A DNA stretch of 64,000 nucleotides from Streptomyces sp. SS1-1 (GCF_008973465.1 NZ_WBXN01000004.1:2232001-2296000), one strand, 5' to 3'; positions 45,112 through 54,064 are shown, numbered from the stretch's first letter. The notes: generated by a model not told the origin, from the sequence alone. Program-made: numbers and translations.

Positions 45112-45951
45112 TCAGCCCTCTTCCTGGCGGCCCTCCATGGCCAGCAGTTCCTCGTTCGGGATGGCGCCGCCGAAGCGGCGGTCGCGGGAGGCGAACTCCA
45201 GGCAGGCACGCCACAGGTCACGCCGGTCGAAGTCCGGCCACAGCACGTCCTGGAAGACCATCTCGGCGTACGCGCTCTGCCACAGCAGGTAGTTGGAGGT
45301 GCGCTGCTCGCCGCTGGGCCGCAGGAACAGGTCCACGTCCGGCATGTCCGGGTAGTACAGGTACCTCGCGAAGGTCTTCTCGGTGACCTTGGACGGGTCG
45401 AGCCGCCCGGCCCGCACGTCCTCGGCGAGCGCCTGCGCGGCGTCCGCGATCTCGGCCCGCCCGCCGTAGTTCATGCAGAAGTACAGGGTCAGCCTGTCGT
45501 TGTCCTTGGTCTGCTCCTGGGAGATCTCCAGCTCCCGGGCGACCGACTTCCACAGCTTGGGCATCCGGCCCACCCACCGCACCCGCACGCCCAGCTCGTC
45601 GAGCTGGTCACGGGTCTTGCGGATGAAGTCCCGGTTGAAGTTCATCAGGAAGCGCACCTCGTCGGGCGAGCGCTTCCAGTTCTCGGTGGAGAAGGCGTAC
45701 AGGGAGATCGCGCCGACCCCCATCTCGATCGCGCCCTGGAGGACGTCCAGCACGCGCTCCGCGCCCACCTTGTGGCCCTCCGTGCGCGGCAGGCCCCGCT
45801 CCTTGGCCCAGCGGCCGTTGCCGTCCATGACGATCGCCACATGGTTCGGGACCAGCTCGCCCGGCAGCTTGGGCGGGCGGGCACCGGACGGGTGCGGCTC
45901 CGGCGTCCTGTACTCGCGGCGCCGGCGCCCCAGGAACCCACTCACGGCCAT
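45112..45951 (-). CDS. uppS: Isoprenyl transferase (undecaprenyl diphosphate synthase type)
   Basis: A 279-residue cis-prenyltransferase. The catalytic motif is [18 protein letters not shown], then [21 protein letters not shown] and the terminal [20 protein letters not shown], all hallmarks of the family. It condenses isopentenyl diphosphate units to the C50-C55 carrier for cell wall synthesis. The N-terminal Arg-rich extension is typical of actinomycetes. It lies 27 bases after recO on the same strand, probably in one operon. Confidence 0.95.
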   Translation of the reverse strand: MAVSGFLGRRRREYRTPEPHPSGARPPKLPGELVPNHVAIVMDGNGRWAKERGLPRTEGHKVGAERVLDVLQGAIEMGVGAISLYAFSTENWKRSPDEVRFLMNFNRDFIRKTRDQLDELGVRVRWVGRMPKLWKSVARELEISQEQTKDNDRLTLYFCMNYGGRAEIADAAQALAEDVRAGRLDPSKVTEKTFARYLYYPDMPDVDLFLRPSGEQRTSNYLLWQSAYAEMVFQDVLWPDFDRRDLWRACLEFASRDRRFGGAIPNEELLAMEGRQEEG

Positions 45952-45978
45952 GTGTTTCTCGTCTCCCTTTGGCTACTT

Positions 45979-46725
45979 CTACTTCTCGACGTACCGGAGC
46001 GAGCGCAGCCCGCGCTCCAGGTGCCAGTGCAGATAGGCGGACACCAGCCCGCTGCCCTCCCGGACGTACCGCGGCTCACAGGCGTCCGCGGTCTCCCAGT
46101 CACCGGTGAGCAGCGCCCCCAGCAGGTCCAGGGTCTGCGGCGACGGTACGACGCTACCGGGCACCCGGCAGTCGACACAGACCGAGCCCCCCGAGGCCAC
46201 GGAGAAGAAGCGGTTCGGTCCCGGCATGCCGCATTTGGCACAGTCCCCGAAGCTCGGGGCGTACCCGTTGACGGCGAGGGAGCGCAGCAGGAAGGCGTCG
46301 AGCACGAGGTGCGGTTCGTGCTCGCCGCGCGCGAGAGTGCGCAGCGCCCCGACCAGGAGCAGGTACTGCTGGACGGCCGGCTCGCCCTCGTGGTCGGTGA
46401 ACCGCTCGGCGGTCTCCAGCATCGCCGTCCCGGCGGTGTACCGGGCGTAGTCGGTGACGATGCCGCCGCCGTACGGGGCGATGGTCTCGCTCTGTGTGCA
46501 CAGCGGCAGCCCGCGCCCGATCAGCTCGCTCCCCCGCGCGAAGAACTGCACGTCGACATGGGAGAACGGTTCGAGCCGCGCCCCGAACTTCGACTTGGTG
46601 CGCCGCACGCCGCGCGCCACGGCCCGCACCCGCCCGTGCCCGCGCGTGAGCAGGGTGATGATCCGGTCCGCCTCACCCAGCTTCTGGGTGCGCAGCACGA
46701 TGCCGTCGTCGCGGAACAGACTCAT
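45979..46725 (-). CDS. recO: DNA repair protein RecO
   Basis: A 248-residue protein. The OB-fold N-terminus has SLFRDDGIVLRTQKLGEADRI. A helical domain follows, with the four-cysteine zinc motif CAKCGMPG...CVDC at about residues 155-190. RecO loads RecA with RecR and anneals single strands. The ATG at 46725 is the family start; a longer frame to 46830 is rejected. It is upstream of uppS in one transcription unit. Confidence 0.95.
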   Translation of the reverse strand: MSLFRDDGIVLRTQKLGEADRIITLLTRGHGRVRAVARGVRRTKSKFGARLEPFSHVDVQFFARGSELIGRGLPLCTQSETIAPYGGGIVTDYARYTAGTAMLETAERFTDHEGEPAVQQYLLLVGALRTLARGEHEPHLVLDAFLLRSLAVNGYAPSFGDCAKCGMPGPNRFFSVASGGSVCVDCRVPGSVVPSPQTLDLLGALLTGDWETADACEPRYVREGSGLVSAYLHWHLERGLRSLRYVEK

Positions 46726-46834
46726 GCCCTCATTGTCGCGTACGCGGGTGACCGGCGGGTGCGGTCGGGGTCCCCACCGCCCCGCCGGTGCGGACGGTGC
46801 CGGGGCGGTGGCGCTGAGTGCCGGGGGCACCCTC

Positions 46835-47050
46835 TCAGGGGACCTCGCCCCTGCTGCGGGCGTTCGCGTACGCCGTGGCCGCGCGCAGCCGCTCGGCCGG
46901 GGTCGCGGGGCGCACGGACGCCGGGTCGGCGTCCCACTCCCTGCCGCCGCCGTGCGGCCGCAGCTGGACGTACGGGCCCTCGTGGCCCATCACCACGCCG
47001 ATCCGACCCGAATGAGTGTCATAGACATACAACCCGATGGACGGCTTCAC
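46835..47050 (-). CDS. Small hypothetical protein, 71 aa
   Basis: No named family is recognised. The protein starts VKPSIGLYVYDTHSGRIGVVMG, giving a strand-rich N-terminal half, with EGPYVQLRPHGGGREWDADPASVRPAT and a short helical tail. Its GTG start overlaps the TGA of the next upstream gene by GTGA, so the two small genes are translated together. Small pairs of this kind often stand opposite HTH-DUF5753 regulators in Streptomyces, and one is directly divergent here. Confidence 0.68.
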   Translation of the reverse strand: MKPSIGLYVYDTHSGRIGVVMGHEGPYVQLRPHGGGREWDADPASVRPATPAERLRAATAYANARSRGEVP

Positions 47051-47253
47051 CGCAGCACCGCCGCGAGACGCCGCGCGGTGTCCACCGGGCAACGGCCCAA
47101 TTCGACGAGCGGGCGCGGCGCCTCACGCGCGAGACTCGCCGGATCGATCCGGAGTGTCGGGAGCGTAATTCCTGCCTTCTCCAGCGCGGCCCGCAATTCC
47201 TTCACCACTTCCTCCGCTTCTTCGACGCAGTGCGCCGAGTGCCGTTCCGTCAC
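47047..47253 (-). CDS. Small hypothetical protein, 68 aa
   Basis: A 68-residue soluble protein with a helical N-terminus (SAHCVEEAEEVVKELRAALEKAG) and Leu/Arg-rich C-terminus (RCPVDTARRLAAVLR). GGGAG lies before the GTG at 47253. It is the first gene of a two-gene unit and divergent from the frameshifted regulator; the intergenic space holds a perfect inverted repeat. No function is assigned. Confidence 0.68.
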   Translation of the reverse strand: MTERHSAHCVEEAEEVVKELRAALEKAGITLPTLRIDPASLAREAPRPLVELGRCPVDTARRLAAVLR

Positions 47254-47329
47254 CTTGCTCCCCTCGAATTCGGATTTCACGCATCCCCGGTCCATAGTGA
47301 CCCGTGGCGCCTACACTCGGCGGGAGTCC

Positions 47330-47346
47330 GTGCACTACAAGTGCAC
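47330..47346. promoter_or_regulatory. Inverted repeat before the DUF5753 regulator
   Basis: GTGCACT (47330-47336) and AGTGCAC (47340-47346) are perfect arms around ACA, 23 bases before the ATG at 47369. A -10-like TACACT lies at 47312-47317, so the repeat would be just downstream of the transcript start. It may be the binding site of the regulator or of a cellular homologue. Confidence 0.5.
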
Positions 47347-47368
47347 CGCAGGGCAGGGGGGGGTTGCC

Positions 47369-48200
47369 ATGGCCAACGGTTCACGTCAGGCGGCGTGGGA
47401 GTTCTTCGGGGCGGAGCTGAAGAGGCGCCGGGAGAACGCCGGTATTACGCAGTCGGAACTGGGGGCGCGGGTTTTCGTGTCGGGCGGATACATCGGCCAG
47501 TTCGAACAGGCGATTTCGAAAGCCTCAGCTGGATATCGCTCAGAGGATTGACGACGCCCTGCAGACCGACGGTATTTTCGAGCGCCTCTGGCAGAAGCTC
47601 ATCAGGGACCGGCGGTACGCGGATTACTTCGCGAGGACGGCGGAGCTGGAGAGGCTGGCGACGCGGATCTGCGACTGGGAACCCTCCCTCGTTCCGGGGC
47701 TCCTCCAGACGCCGGCGTACACGAGGGCGCTCGTCGTGGCGACGCAGCCGTTCGCGACGGATGATCTCGTGGAGGAGCGGGTCGCGGCGCGTGCCGAGCG
47801 GTCGGCGATCCTGGAGGACGCCACACGGCCCGAGTACTGCGCCATCGTGCACGAGACGGTGCTGCGCGTGCCGGTCGGTGGCCCGGATGTCGCGGCGCGG
47901 GCGCTGGAGCATCTGGCGGCGGCCGCGCGCGGCCGCAAGGTGCTGCTCCAGGTGCTGCCGTTCGCCGCGGGAGCGGCCGCGAACAACGGCTCGCTGCGCC
48001 TCATGGAGTTCGACGACGCACCGCCAACTGCCTATACCGAGACGTCCTTTTCGGGCAGCGTCCTGGACGACCCGGCGGTGGTGAAGCGTGCGAGCCGCGC
48101 CTACGATCTGCTCAGGGGCGCCGCGCTGTCTCCGGACGCGTCCCTGGCCCTGATCGAGTCGGCAGCTGAGGACTTCAGACGATGCACACGGACGACCTGA
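47369..48200 (+). pseudogene. HTH (XRE)-DUF5753 transcriptional regulator, interrupted by one-base frameshift
   Basis: The ATG-led frame reads through the helix-turn-helix (AELKRRRENAGITQSELGARVFVSGGYIGQFEQAI) and then stops at 47551. The frame one base on continues at once with RKPQLDIAQRIDDALQTD, DWEPSLVPGLLQTPAYTRAL and the DUF5753 domain to 48200. Removing one T from the run at 47514-47516 restores a 276-residue protein of normal length. Either the gene is broken or the base is a sequencing error. The following DUF397 gene overlaps its end, as in the intact WhiJ/BldB-type gene pairs. A run of eight G at 47356-47363 serves as ribosome site. Confidence 0.8.
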
Positions 48201-48376
48201 GCGGCGCTCACTGGCACCGGAGCACCTACAGCAACGGCGATGGAGGCAACTGCCTGGAAGCCGCCGCAGGCATCCCCGGCACCGTCCCCGTCCGGGACTC
48301 CAAGCTCGCCTCGGACGGTCCCGTGCTGCTGTTCCCCGCCCATGCCTGGGAGGGCTTCCTCACGTCTCTGAGGTGA
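48182..48376 (+). CDS. DUF397 protein, partner of the upstream regulator
   Basis: A 64-residue protein with the DUF397 signature: GAHWHRSTYSNGDGGNCLEAA, VPVRDSKLASDGPVL and FPAHAWEGFL. These small proteins usually stand next to an HTH-DUF5753 regulator and control development or antibiotic functions in Streptomyces as antagonists of it. The ATG overlaps the end of the frameshifted regulator by 19 bases. Its 3' end overlaps the convergent membrane-protein gene by 17 bases. Confidence 0.9.
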   Translation: MHTDDLSGAHWHRSTYSNGDGGNCLEAAAGIPGTVPVRDSKLASDGPVLLFPAHAWEGFLTSLR

Positions 48377-49295
48377 CCCGGGGCGTCTGCTGGCGCTCCG
48401 CCTCCGCCCACAGGTCCGTGAACTGCGTGATGTGGTCCTCGATGTGGTCCGGGTCGGCGCTCAGCAGGGTGCTGTCCGGGTTGTTCTCCTGGTCCGGCTT
48501 GGTCTCGTGGCACAGCTCGCCGTCGAAGACGATGAAGTCGCTCACCCTCGGGTTGGCCTCCATCAGCGACCGCACCGCGATCCGCGCGTCGATGCCCCGC
48601 CTGCGGTGGTCCTCGCACAGCGCCCGCAGCTCGGGGGTGACCTCGTCCTCGGTGCGGACGATGAACAGGCGCCGGATCTCCACGCCCCGCCGGCGAATCG
48701 CCTTCTCCTGCGCCGCGAGATACCGCTCGGCCGGCCCGCTGTACCAGAACTCCCGGTCCACGGAAGTGCTGGTGGCGTCCAGGGTCATCTTGGTGCAGTC
48801 GGTGAGGTCGATCAGCCACTCGTGGTTCTCGCCGGGGCAGTCCGCGGTGCCGCTGCCCAGCCCCTCCATCATCCGTGCCAGGCGCCCGAGTTCCTTCTCG
48901 GCGAAGGCCTGCATGATGTCGCCGCCGCGCTCACGGACCCGGGTGTAGCCGAGGACGAGCCGGGTGACCTCCTCGGAGCGCAGCACCGATCCGTCGACCT
49001 GGCTGAACAGTTCGGTGGCGGAGAGGATCTCGGCGAAGCCCTGGTCGACCTTCTCGAACCGCTCCCCGAAGTCGACCAGGTACTGCACGATCAGCACCGT
49101 GCAGCCGAGGGAGATGGACATCGTCCACTCCCACAGGTTGTCGTCCTCCTGGTTCAGCAGACCGCTCAGGAGGAAGGTCACGGCGCCGACGACGCCCGCG
49201 ACCAGCACTCTGAGCAGCACTTTGTTCCGTCCGGCGTTCTGCGTCTGCGGCTGGTTGCGGCCGCCGTTCCCGTTCCCTAATGACGTCATGCTCAT
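48360..49295 (-). CDS. Two-helix membrane protein of unknown function, last gene of the 48-55 kb cassette
   Basis: A 311-residue protein. A Asn/Gly/Gln-rich N-terminus is followed by two close membrane helices (about 26-47 and 57-74), then a long cytoplasmic domain with a helical part and an alpha/beta part (RRLFIVRTEDEVTPELRALCEDHRRRGIDARIAVRS, then FIVFDGELCHETKPDQ). That stretch is reminiscent of phospholipase D-fold proteins, but no HxKxxxxD motif is present. GGGGGA lies before the ATG. It begins 44 bases after the SCO2521-like gene on the same strand and is very probably in the same operon. Confidence 0.7.
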   Translation of the reverse strand: MSMTSLGNGNGGRNQPQTQNAGRNKVLLRVLVAGVVGAVTFLLSGLLNQEDDNLWEWTMSISLGCTVLIVQYLVDFGERFEKVDQGFAEILSATELFSQVDGSVLRSEEVTRLVLGYTRVRERGGDIMQAFAEKELGRLARMMEGLGSGTADCPGENHEWLIDLTDCTKMTLDATSTSVDREFWYSGPAERYLAAQEKAIRRRGVEIRRLFIVRTEDEVTPELRALCEDHRRRGIDARIAVRSLMEANPRVSDFIVFDGELCHETKPDQENNPDSTLLSADPDHIEDHITQFTDLWAEAERQQTPRVTSET

Positions 49296-49339
49296 CTGTC
49301 ATCCCCCGTCGGGTTCCGGTTGTGCTGCGGTGACTCCCC

Positions 49340-50314
49340 TCAGCGCGCGTCGCTGAGCGCCTGCTGCGGCGCCGCCACGGCCTGCAGGGCCAGTCGGTCC
49401 CTGATGCGCCGGCTCAGGTTCTCCCACTGACGGGAGAATCCCGGCCGCTCCTCCAGTACGTCCCACAGATGGGCCAGCGCGGGGTCCACGTGGGCCCGCG
49501 GCATCCACAGATGCAGCAGGTGGACGACGACCGGTTGCAGGGTCTCGATCACGGGCGGACCGCCCGCCGCTCCGACCCTGCTGTTGTCCAGCATGTGCTG
49601 AACGGTCGTCAAAAGCCAGTCGTGCAGGGCCAGATCCTCGCAAAGACCGGCGGCGGAGACGGCCGGGACGTCGGCCGGGAGGCGCAGTTCCATCGTGCGC
49701 AGTCCGCCCTCGGCGAGCGTGAAACTCGTCAGCGAGGCCCGCTCCCCCGCCGGTCCCCGCCGGGCCACCCACCGCAGCCGGGTCGGGCTGGACTTGAACG
49801 GCACCCGGCGGTCCAGCAGCGCGTGCCGCCGCAGTTGGGCCAGCAGCCCCTCGGCGATCACCCCGAGGTCGAGCTCACCGCGTCCGGCGCCGCGCAGCAC
49901 CCCGTCCGCGGTGGCCTGCTCGGGCAGCCTGCCGAACGGTTCGACGAGGCCCGGCCGCACCAGGTACTGCCCCCAGGGCCGGCGCAGGTCGGGTCCGGTG
50001 GCCGGCACGCTGAACCAGGCGGTCGCCTGCAGGAGCCGGCCCTCGGTCAACGCGGCGCGGGCGGCGACCGTGCCGACGCCCCGGACCTTGCTGCCGTTGG
50101 ACGAGGGCAGCCGGCAGTCCACGCCGGTCAGCACCTCGGGTGACAGCGCGTGCATGGAGGGCCGCTCGGAGACCCGTACGGGTTCGTCGGCGCGGAGCCG
50201 GAGCAGTTGGGCGGCGGCCCGGATGTCGAGGGCCTGGAGCGACGGCAGCAGACAGGTGCGGACCTCGCCGCAGGCGAGGACCGAACGCGCCGGGTGGACC
50301 GGGGCCGCCGTCAT
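49340..50314 (-). CDS. SCO2521-family protein
   Basis: A 324-residue soluble protein that I match, from memory, to the family named after SCO2521. It has no signal peptide, helix or catalytic motif that I can name. Visible features are VLACGEVRTCLLPSLQALDIR at the start, RLRWVARRGPAGERASLTSF in the middle and a helical C-terminus (LAHLWDVLEERPGFSRQWENL). It follows the SCO2522-like gene by one base. Function is unknown; it is always seen with the other cassette members in my recollection. Confidence 0.72.
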   Translation of the reverse strand: MTAAPVHPARSVLACGEVRTCLLPSLQALDIRAAAQLLRLRADEPVRVSERPSMHALSPEVLTGVDCRLPSSNGSKVRGVGTVAARAALTEGRLLQATAWFSVPATGPDLRRPWGQYLVRPGLVEPFGRLPEQATADGVLRGAGRGELDLGVIAEGLLAQLRRHALLDRRVPFKSSPTRLRWVARRGPAGERASLTSFTLAEGGLRTMELRLPADVPAVSAAGLCEDLALHDWLLTTVQHMLDNSRVGAAGGPPVIETLQPVVVHLLHLWMPRAHVDPALAHLWDVLEERPGFSRQWENLSRRIRDRLALQAVAAPQQALSDAR

Positions 50315-50315
50315 C

Positions 50316-51296
50316 TCAGGTCTCCTCGGCCTCGGCGGAGTCGCCGGGCTCCTCGTAGAAGACGTAGGTGGCGCGCTGGGCGACGGCGGCGGGCACCGGC
50401 ACCCCCTCGGCGGCGGACCGCTCGGCGACCTGCCGCAGCGCCCCCGCGTCGACGTCTATCTGGTCGAGGATCAGCCGTACGGCGTCCTCGACGGCGACGA
50501 AGCGGTTCGGCATGAGACTGCACGTCCGGTAGGCGCTGAACGCCGCGTTGGTGTCGCTGAGCTTGACCACCGGCGGCAGCCGGTCCCACTCCTGCGGGAA
50601 GTCCGCGCCCTCCCACACGGTGGGCACCAGGACCGGCTCGCCCAGGTGCCGCAGCAGGCCGAGCCGGGCGAGCTGCCACACGGCGGCGAGGAAGGGGCAG
50701 GACCACAGACGGCGGCCGTCCTTCTCCGACCACAGCTCGACGTCCATGAAGATGGAGTGGTTGCGGGCGGCGGTCTCCTGCGGCGGCTCCCAGCCCTTGA
50801 CCGCGCCGAGGGCGCTGCGGGACGTCGAGGGGCTGCGCTCGCCGTTGGCCAGCCAGCCGGTGCGGCTGACGGGCGGGCGGGAGCCGTGGCTGCCGGGCGG
50901 CGGCGACTCGACCAGGCGGTGCATGACGGACTCGGCGAGCTCGATCCGGTCGGCGGTCGCGCAGGCCGACTCGCGGGCCAGGTAGTCGATGACCAGGCCC
51001 GCCTTCTCGGCCTCCTTGAGGATCATCGGGACGAGTTCGGCCGGGGTGGAGAAGCGGCTGAAGTAGTCGTCGATGAGGAAGCAGGTGCTGATGCGGGGGC
51101 GCTTGCCGCGCCGGGCGGCGGAGGCCCGTACGGCGTCCGCCCAGACGCGGACCTCCGCGAAGTGCTCGCCCAGCCGCTTGGGACCGGCCTCGTAGTCCTC
51201 CATGTAGAGGTGGCCGATCTCCAGGGAGAGATGGGCCAGCGGCACGGACTGGGTGCGCGGCTGGGCGGTGGTCTCCTGGAAGACGGCGTCGCTCAT
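50316..51296 (-). CDS. SCO2522-family protein
   Basis: A 326-residue soluble protein assigned from memory to the family of SCO2522. VPLAHLSLEIGHLYMEDYE opens it, followed by ISTCFLIDDYFSRFSTPAELVPMILKEAEKAGLVIDYLARES and HSIFMDVELWSEKDGRRLWSCPFLAAVWQLARLGLLR. The stretch FLIDDYF looks like a core strand with acidic residues, but no catalytic motif is clear. The ATG overlaps the TGA of the P-loop gene (ATGA). A longer frame to 51551 lies inside that gene and is rejected. Confidence 0.75.
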   Translation of the reverse strand: MSDAVFQETTAQPRTQSVPLAHLSLEIGHLYMEDYEAGPKRLGEHFAEVRVWADAVRASAARRGKRPRISTCFLIDDYFSRFSTPAELVPMILKEAEKAGLVIDYLARESACATADRIELAESVMHRLVESPPPGSHGSRPPVSRTGWLANGERSPSTSRSALGAVKGWEPPQETAARNHSIFMDVELWSEKDGRRLWSCPFLAAVWQLARLGLLRHLGEPVLVPTVWEGADFPQEWDRLPPVVKLSDTNAAFSAYRTCSLMPNRFVAVEDAVRLILDQIDVDAGALRQVAERSAAEGVPVPAAVAQRATYVFYEEPGDSAEAEET

Positions 51297-52210
51297 GCCG
51301 GCTCCCAGTACTTGTCGTCGGTCAGGCGTTCGGCGAGGCGGCTGAGGGCCTGCCAGGTCTCCTGGTTGGCGATCTGGCTGTCGAGCACGTCCTCGTCGGT
51401 GATGAGCTGCTCCCGCCACTGCAGGACCGGTTCGAGCGGCACGGACCCGAGGACCATGCTGTAGCCGATGCCGTGGGTGGAGGCGAGCTGCTTGAGGTCG
51501 CCGTCGGTCTTGCGCATCCACGCCGACTGGGTGGGCGAGACCTGGGACCACAGCGGCGACTCGGGGTCGGGTACGGCGGCCCGGACGAAGCGGATGGCGT
51601 TGCGCAGCTCCTCCTCGCCGTGGCCGCGTTCCACGCCGCCGGCGAGGATGCCGCGCTTGCCGAAGACCAGGCTCGCGGCGGCCGCGACATGCTGGCGGGT
51701 CCAGCGGTGGAAGACCAGCCAGCGGGCGGTGACCTCGCTCATCTCGGGCTGTGCGGTGGCCTCCAGGACCATGTCGACGGCGTAGGAGCGGCCGGCGCTG
51801 AGGTCGACGATGACCAGGTCGAACTCGTAGGAGAGGTTCATCAGGAGGTCGACGCAGCGGTGCAGGTTGTCCTCGCTGGTGGCGAACTCGCCGCCGCTGA
51901 CGTCGCCGGGCATCAGCACCAGCCGGCCGGAGCCGGGCGGCGGGAAGCGCAGCACCTGGTGCTCGGTCTCGGCCCAGACGTCGATCCGGGCGGGTTCGCC
52001 GACCTCTCCTATCAGGTAGGCGTGCAGGCCGTGGTCCTCGGTGGCCTGGCGGGCGTCGGCCACGTCGAAGACGGCCGCCGCGGTCGGCGAGCCGAAGTCG
52101 AAGTCCAGGTAGCAGACGTCGTCACCGGCCATGGCGCGGTGGTAGGCCAGGTTGGCGCTCGTCACCGAGCGGCCGGTGCCCCCCTTGTCGGAGGCGGAGA
52201 AGATCAGCAC
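51293..52210 (-). CDS. SCO2523-family ParA/MinD-like protein with variant P-loop
   Basis: A 305-residue protein with the ParA/MinD fold: the N-terminal loop is SASDKGGTGRSVTSANLAYH, where ParA has KGGxGKT; the lysine that contacts phosphate is replaced by Arg. A switch-like YLDFDFGSPTAA and FDLVIVDLSAGRSY (Walker B-like) follow. The family name 'variant P-loop' fits. The start is GTG (52210). It may bind nucleotide weakly or not hydrolyse it. Three bases separate it from the SCO2524-like gene. Confidence 0.82.
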   Translation of the reverse strand: MLIFSASDKGGTGRSVTSANLAYHRAMAGDDVCYLDFDFGSPTAAAVFDVADARQATEDHGLHAYLIGEVGEPARIDVWAETEHQVLRFPPPGSGRLVLMPGDVSGGEFATSEDNLHRCVDLLMNLSYEFDLVIVDLSAGRSYAVDMVLEATAQPEMSEVTARWLVFHRWTRQHVAAAASLVFGKRGILAGGVERGHGEEELRNAIRFVRAAVPDPESPLWSQVSPTQSAWMRKTDGDLKQLASTHGIGYSMVLGSVPLEPVLQWREQLITDEDVLDSQIANQETWQALSRLAERLTDDKYWEPA

Positions 52211-52213
52211 GTC

Positions 52214-54064
52214 TCACACTCCCCGGTCCGCGGCCTCACGGGCGCGGGCGAGCGCGTCGAGCTGTCCGAGGACGTCGAGGGTGAGGGCGTACGCGGTGCC
52301 GGGCTGCTCCTCGACGAGGCTGCGGGCGCGGCGCAGCTTGACCTCGATGGTGCGCAGCTGCATGCCGTGCCGGCCGGCGTCGGCGGGGGCGGGCTCCATC
52401 TGCTCGTTGCCCAGCAGGTGGGCGGACTCGCTGAGCAGCGCCCGGGCCAGGTCGGTCAGTTCGTTGCTGCGGATCGGGGGCTGCCGGTACATGACGTTGG
52501 CCTGCACCATGACCTCGGTGACCCGCTCGGTGATGCTCCAGGACACCGGGACGCGCCGCTGGTGGATCTCGGCCTCCGGGTAGGCGGCGTGGATGTTGTC
52601 CCAGAGGCCGACGCCCTCGCCGTCGCGGATGCGCCGGCGCCACACGTGGTCGAAGACGTCCTCGGCGAGGCGGAGCAGCCGGTCGTGGGAGGCCAGGTTG
52701 CGGGAGAGGGTGCACAGCTGGACGGTCCGCTTGAGGAGCTGGGCGGAGAAGTCCGTCATGGCCCAGGTCATGGGCGGGCCGAGGCGTTCGCTGCCCTGGA
52801 GGGGCAGGGCGACGCCGACGTTGTGCAGTTCGTGGACGATCGGGTCGTCGCGGACCATGCGGCTGGTGATGCGCCCGCGTTCGGCGAGGCGCTCCATGAC
52901 GCCGACGGTGCGGGTCAGGTCGTCGTCGGTGGCCCGGCGACGCATGAGGTCGTGCACGAGGATGGCGGCGACGGAGAGGGAGAAGTACTCGGACTCCAGT
53001 TTCTGTCCGGTCGTGCGCCAGGGGATGTCCTCCAGGGGCCAGCGGTCGGCGTCGAAGCGGGCGATGCCGGACCAGTACTGCTGGGTCAGCTCCCATCGCA
53101 GGCGCAGCGACTCGGCCAGTCTCTGCTGTTCGGTGTTGAGCAGGCCGAGGGTGAGGGTGCGGTCGGAGAACAGGTCCTGGATGCCGTCGAGGGCGACCAC
53201 GGTGAAGTACAGGTACGGCACCGGGTTGGCGACGCCGTCGGGCTGCGGCCCGATGGGTTCGGTGGTCTCGACCTCGGGGGCGTCCTTGACCATGGTCCAG
53301 GAGAAGCCGCACTCGAAGAGCTGGTTCTCGTCCTTGAGGCCTTCCTGGACGTCGATGCCGAGGAACACGCTCTCGTTGATCGCCGCGCGCAGCGGACGGA
53401 AGCGCGTCTGGAACTTGTTCAGCACCTGGCGCTGCGACATCCGCTGCTGGCCGAGGAGTTCGGTGAGGGTGCGGCCCTGGGAGGACTCGGTGTCGAAGAC
53501 GTTGACGACGAAGGAGCGCAGCAGGCTCACCATGGCGGCGGTGAGGCGGTTGCTGGTGGCGGTGCGCAGTTCGGCGATGGTCTCCCTGATGTCGCCGCGC
53601 CGGGTCCTGGTCTCGTAGACCTTGAGGAAACCGAGCAGGGCGAGGCACAGGGTGATCGACATGGAGTAGGAGTCGACCACGCCCACTTGGCGCTGTTCCT
53701 CGGTGAGTTCCCTCTTCTTGTCCGCGGAGCCGAAGTAGTAGCCGCCCGCGAAGGTGGGCCTCTTGTCCTCACCGGTGTGCGTCCGCATGAAATCGGCCGC
53801 GGCGGTCACGAGGTTGGCGGGGATGTCCAGGCGTCCTCCGGCCTTTTTCAGGACCTGCTGGACGTCCTCCTGTGTGGTGTCGGGATCGTCGAGCCGGAAG
53901 GCGGGGATCTCGGTGGCGGGATAGAGCAGGCAGAGCAGCCGCTCGGCGTCGGCGACGCTGCTCTCCTTGCCCCAGTCACCCCATTGCCACTCTCCCCCGT
54001 CGAAAGAGTGGCGGGCAATCGCCTGCCAGATGTCCAGCAGATGCTGGCGTGGCTTGATCTGCAT
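52214..54064 (-). CDS. SCO2524-family large helical protein
   Basis: A 616-residue soluble protein assigned from memory to the SCO2524 family. It begins MQIKPRQHLLDIWQAIARHSFDGGEWQWGDWG and is predominantly helical with many Leu, Arg and Glu. I see no membrane helix, nucleotide loop or zinc site. LGIDVQEGLKDENQLFECGFSWTMV and EYFSLSVAAILVHDLMRRRA are typical stretches. Its size and lack of motifs suggest a scaffold. GAGGGG lies about eight bases before the ATG. Confidence 0.75.
   Translation of the reverse strand: MQIKPRQHLLDIWQAIARHSFDGGEWQWGDWGKESSVADAERLLCLLYPATEIPAFRLDDPDTTQEDVQQVLKKAGGRLDIPANLVTAAADFMRTHTGEDKRPTFAGGYYFGSADKKRELTEEQRQVGVVDSYSMSITLCLALLGFLKVYETRTRRGDIRETIAELRTATSNRLTAAMVSLLRSFVVNVFDTESSQGRTLTELLGQQRMSQRQVLNKFQTRFRPLRAAINESVFLGIDVQEGLKDENQLFECGFSWTMVKDAPEVETTEPIGPQPDGVANPVPYLYFTVVALDGIQDLFSDRTLTLGLLNTEQQRLAESLRLRWELTQQYWSGIARFDADRWPLEDIPWRTTGQKLESEYFSLSVAAILVHDLMRRRATDDDLTRTVGVMERLAERGRITSRMVRDDPIVHELHNVGVALPLQGSERLGPPMTWAMTDFSAQLLKRTVQLCTLSRNLASHDRLLRLAEDVFDHVWRRRIRDGEGVGLWDNIHAAYPEAEIHQRRVPVSWSITERVTEVMVQANVMYRQPPIRSNELTDLARALLSESAHLLGNEQMEPAPADAGRHGMQLRTIEVKLRRARSLVEEQPGTAYALTLDVLGQLDALARAREAADRGV

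Noticed and set aside
47514..47522. Programmed ribosomal frameshift in the DUF5753 regulator
   Set aside because: The site TTTCGAAAG is not a typical slippery heptamer and no downstream pseudoknot was seen; other members of the family are read in one frame.
45016..48084. Plus-strand open frame of 1022 codons across uppS, recO and the DUF5753 region
   Set aside because: It runs antisense to two conserved genes and out of frame with the regulator.
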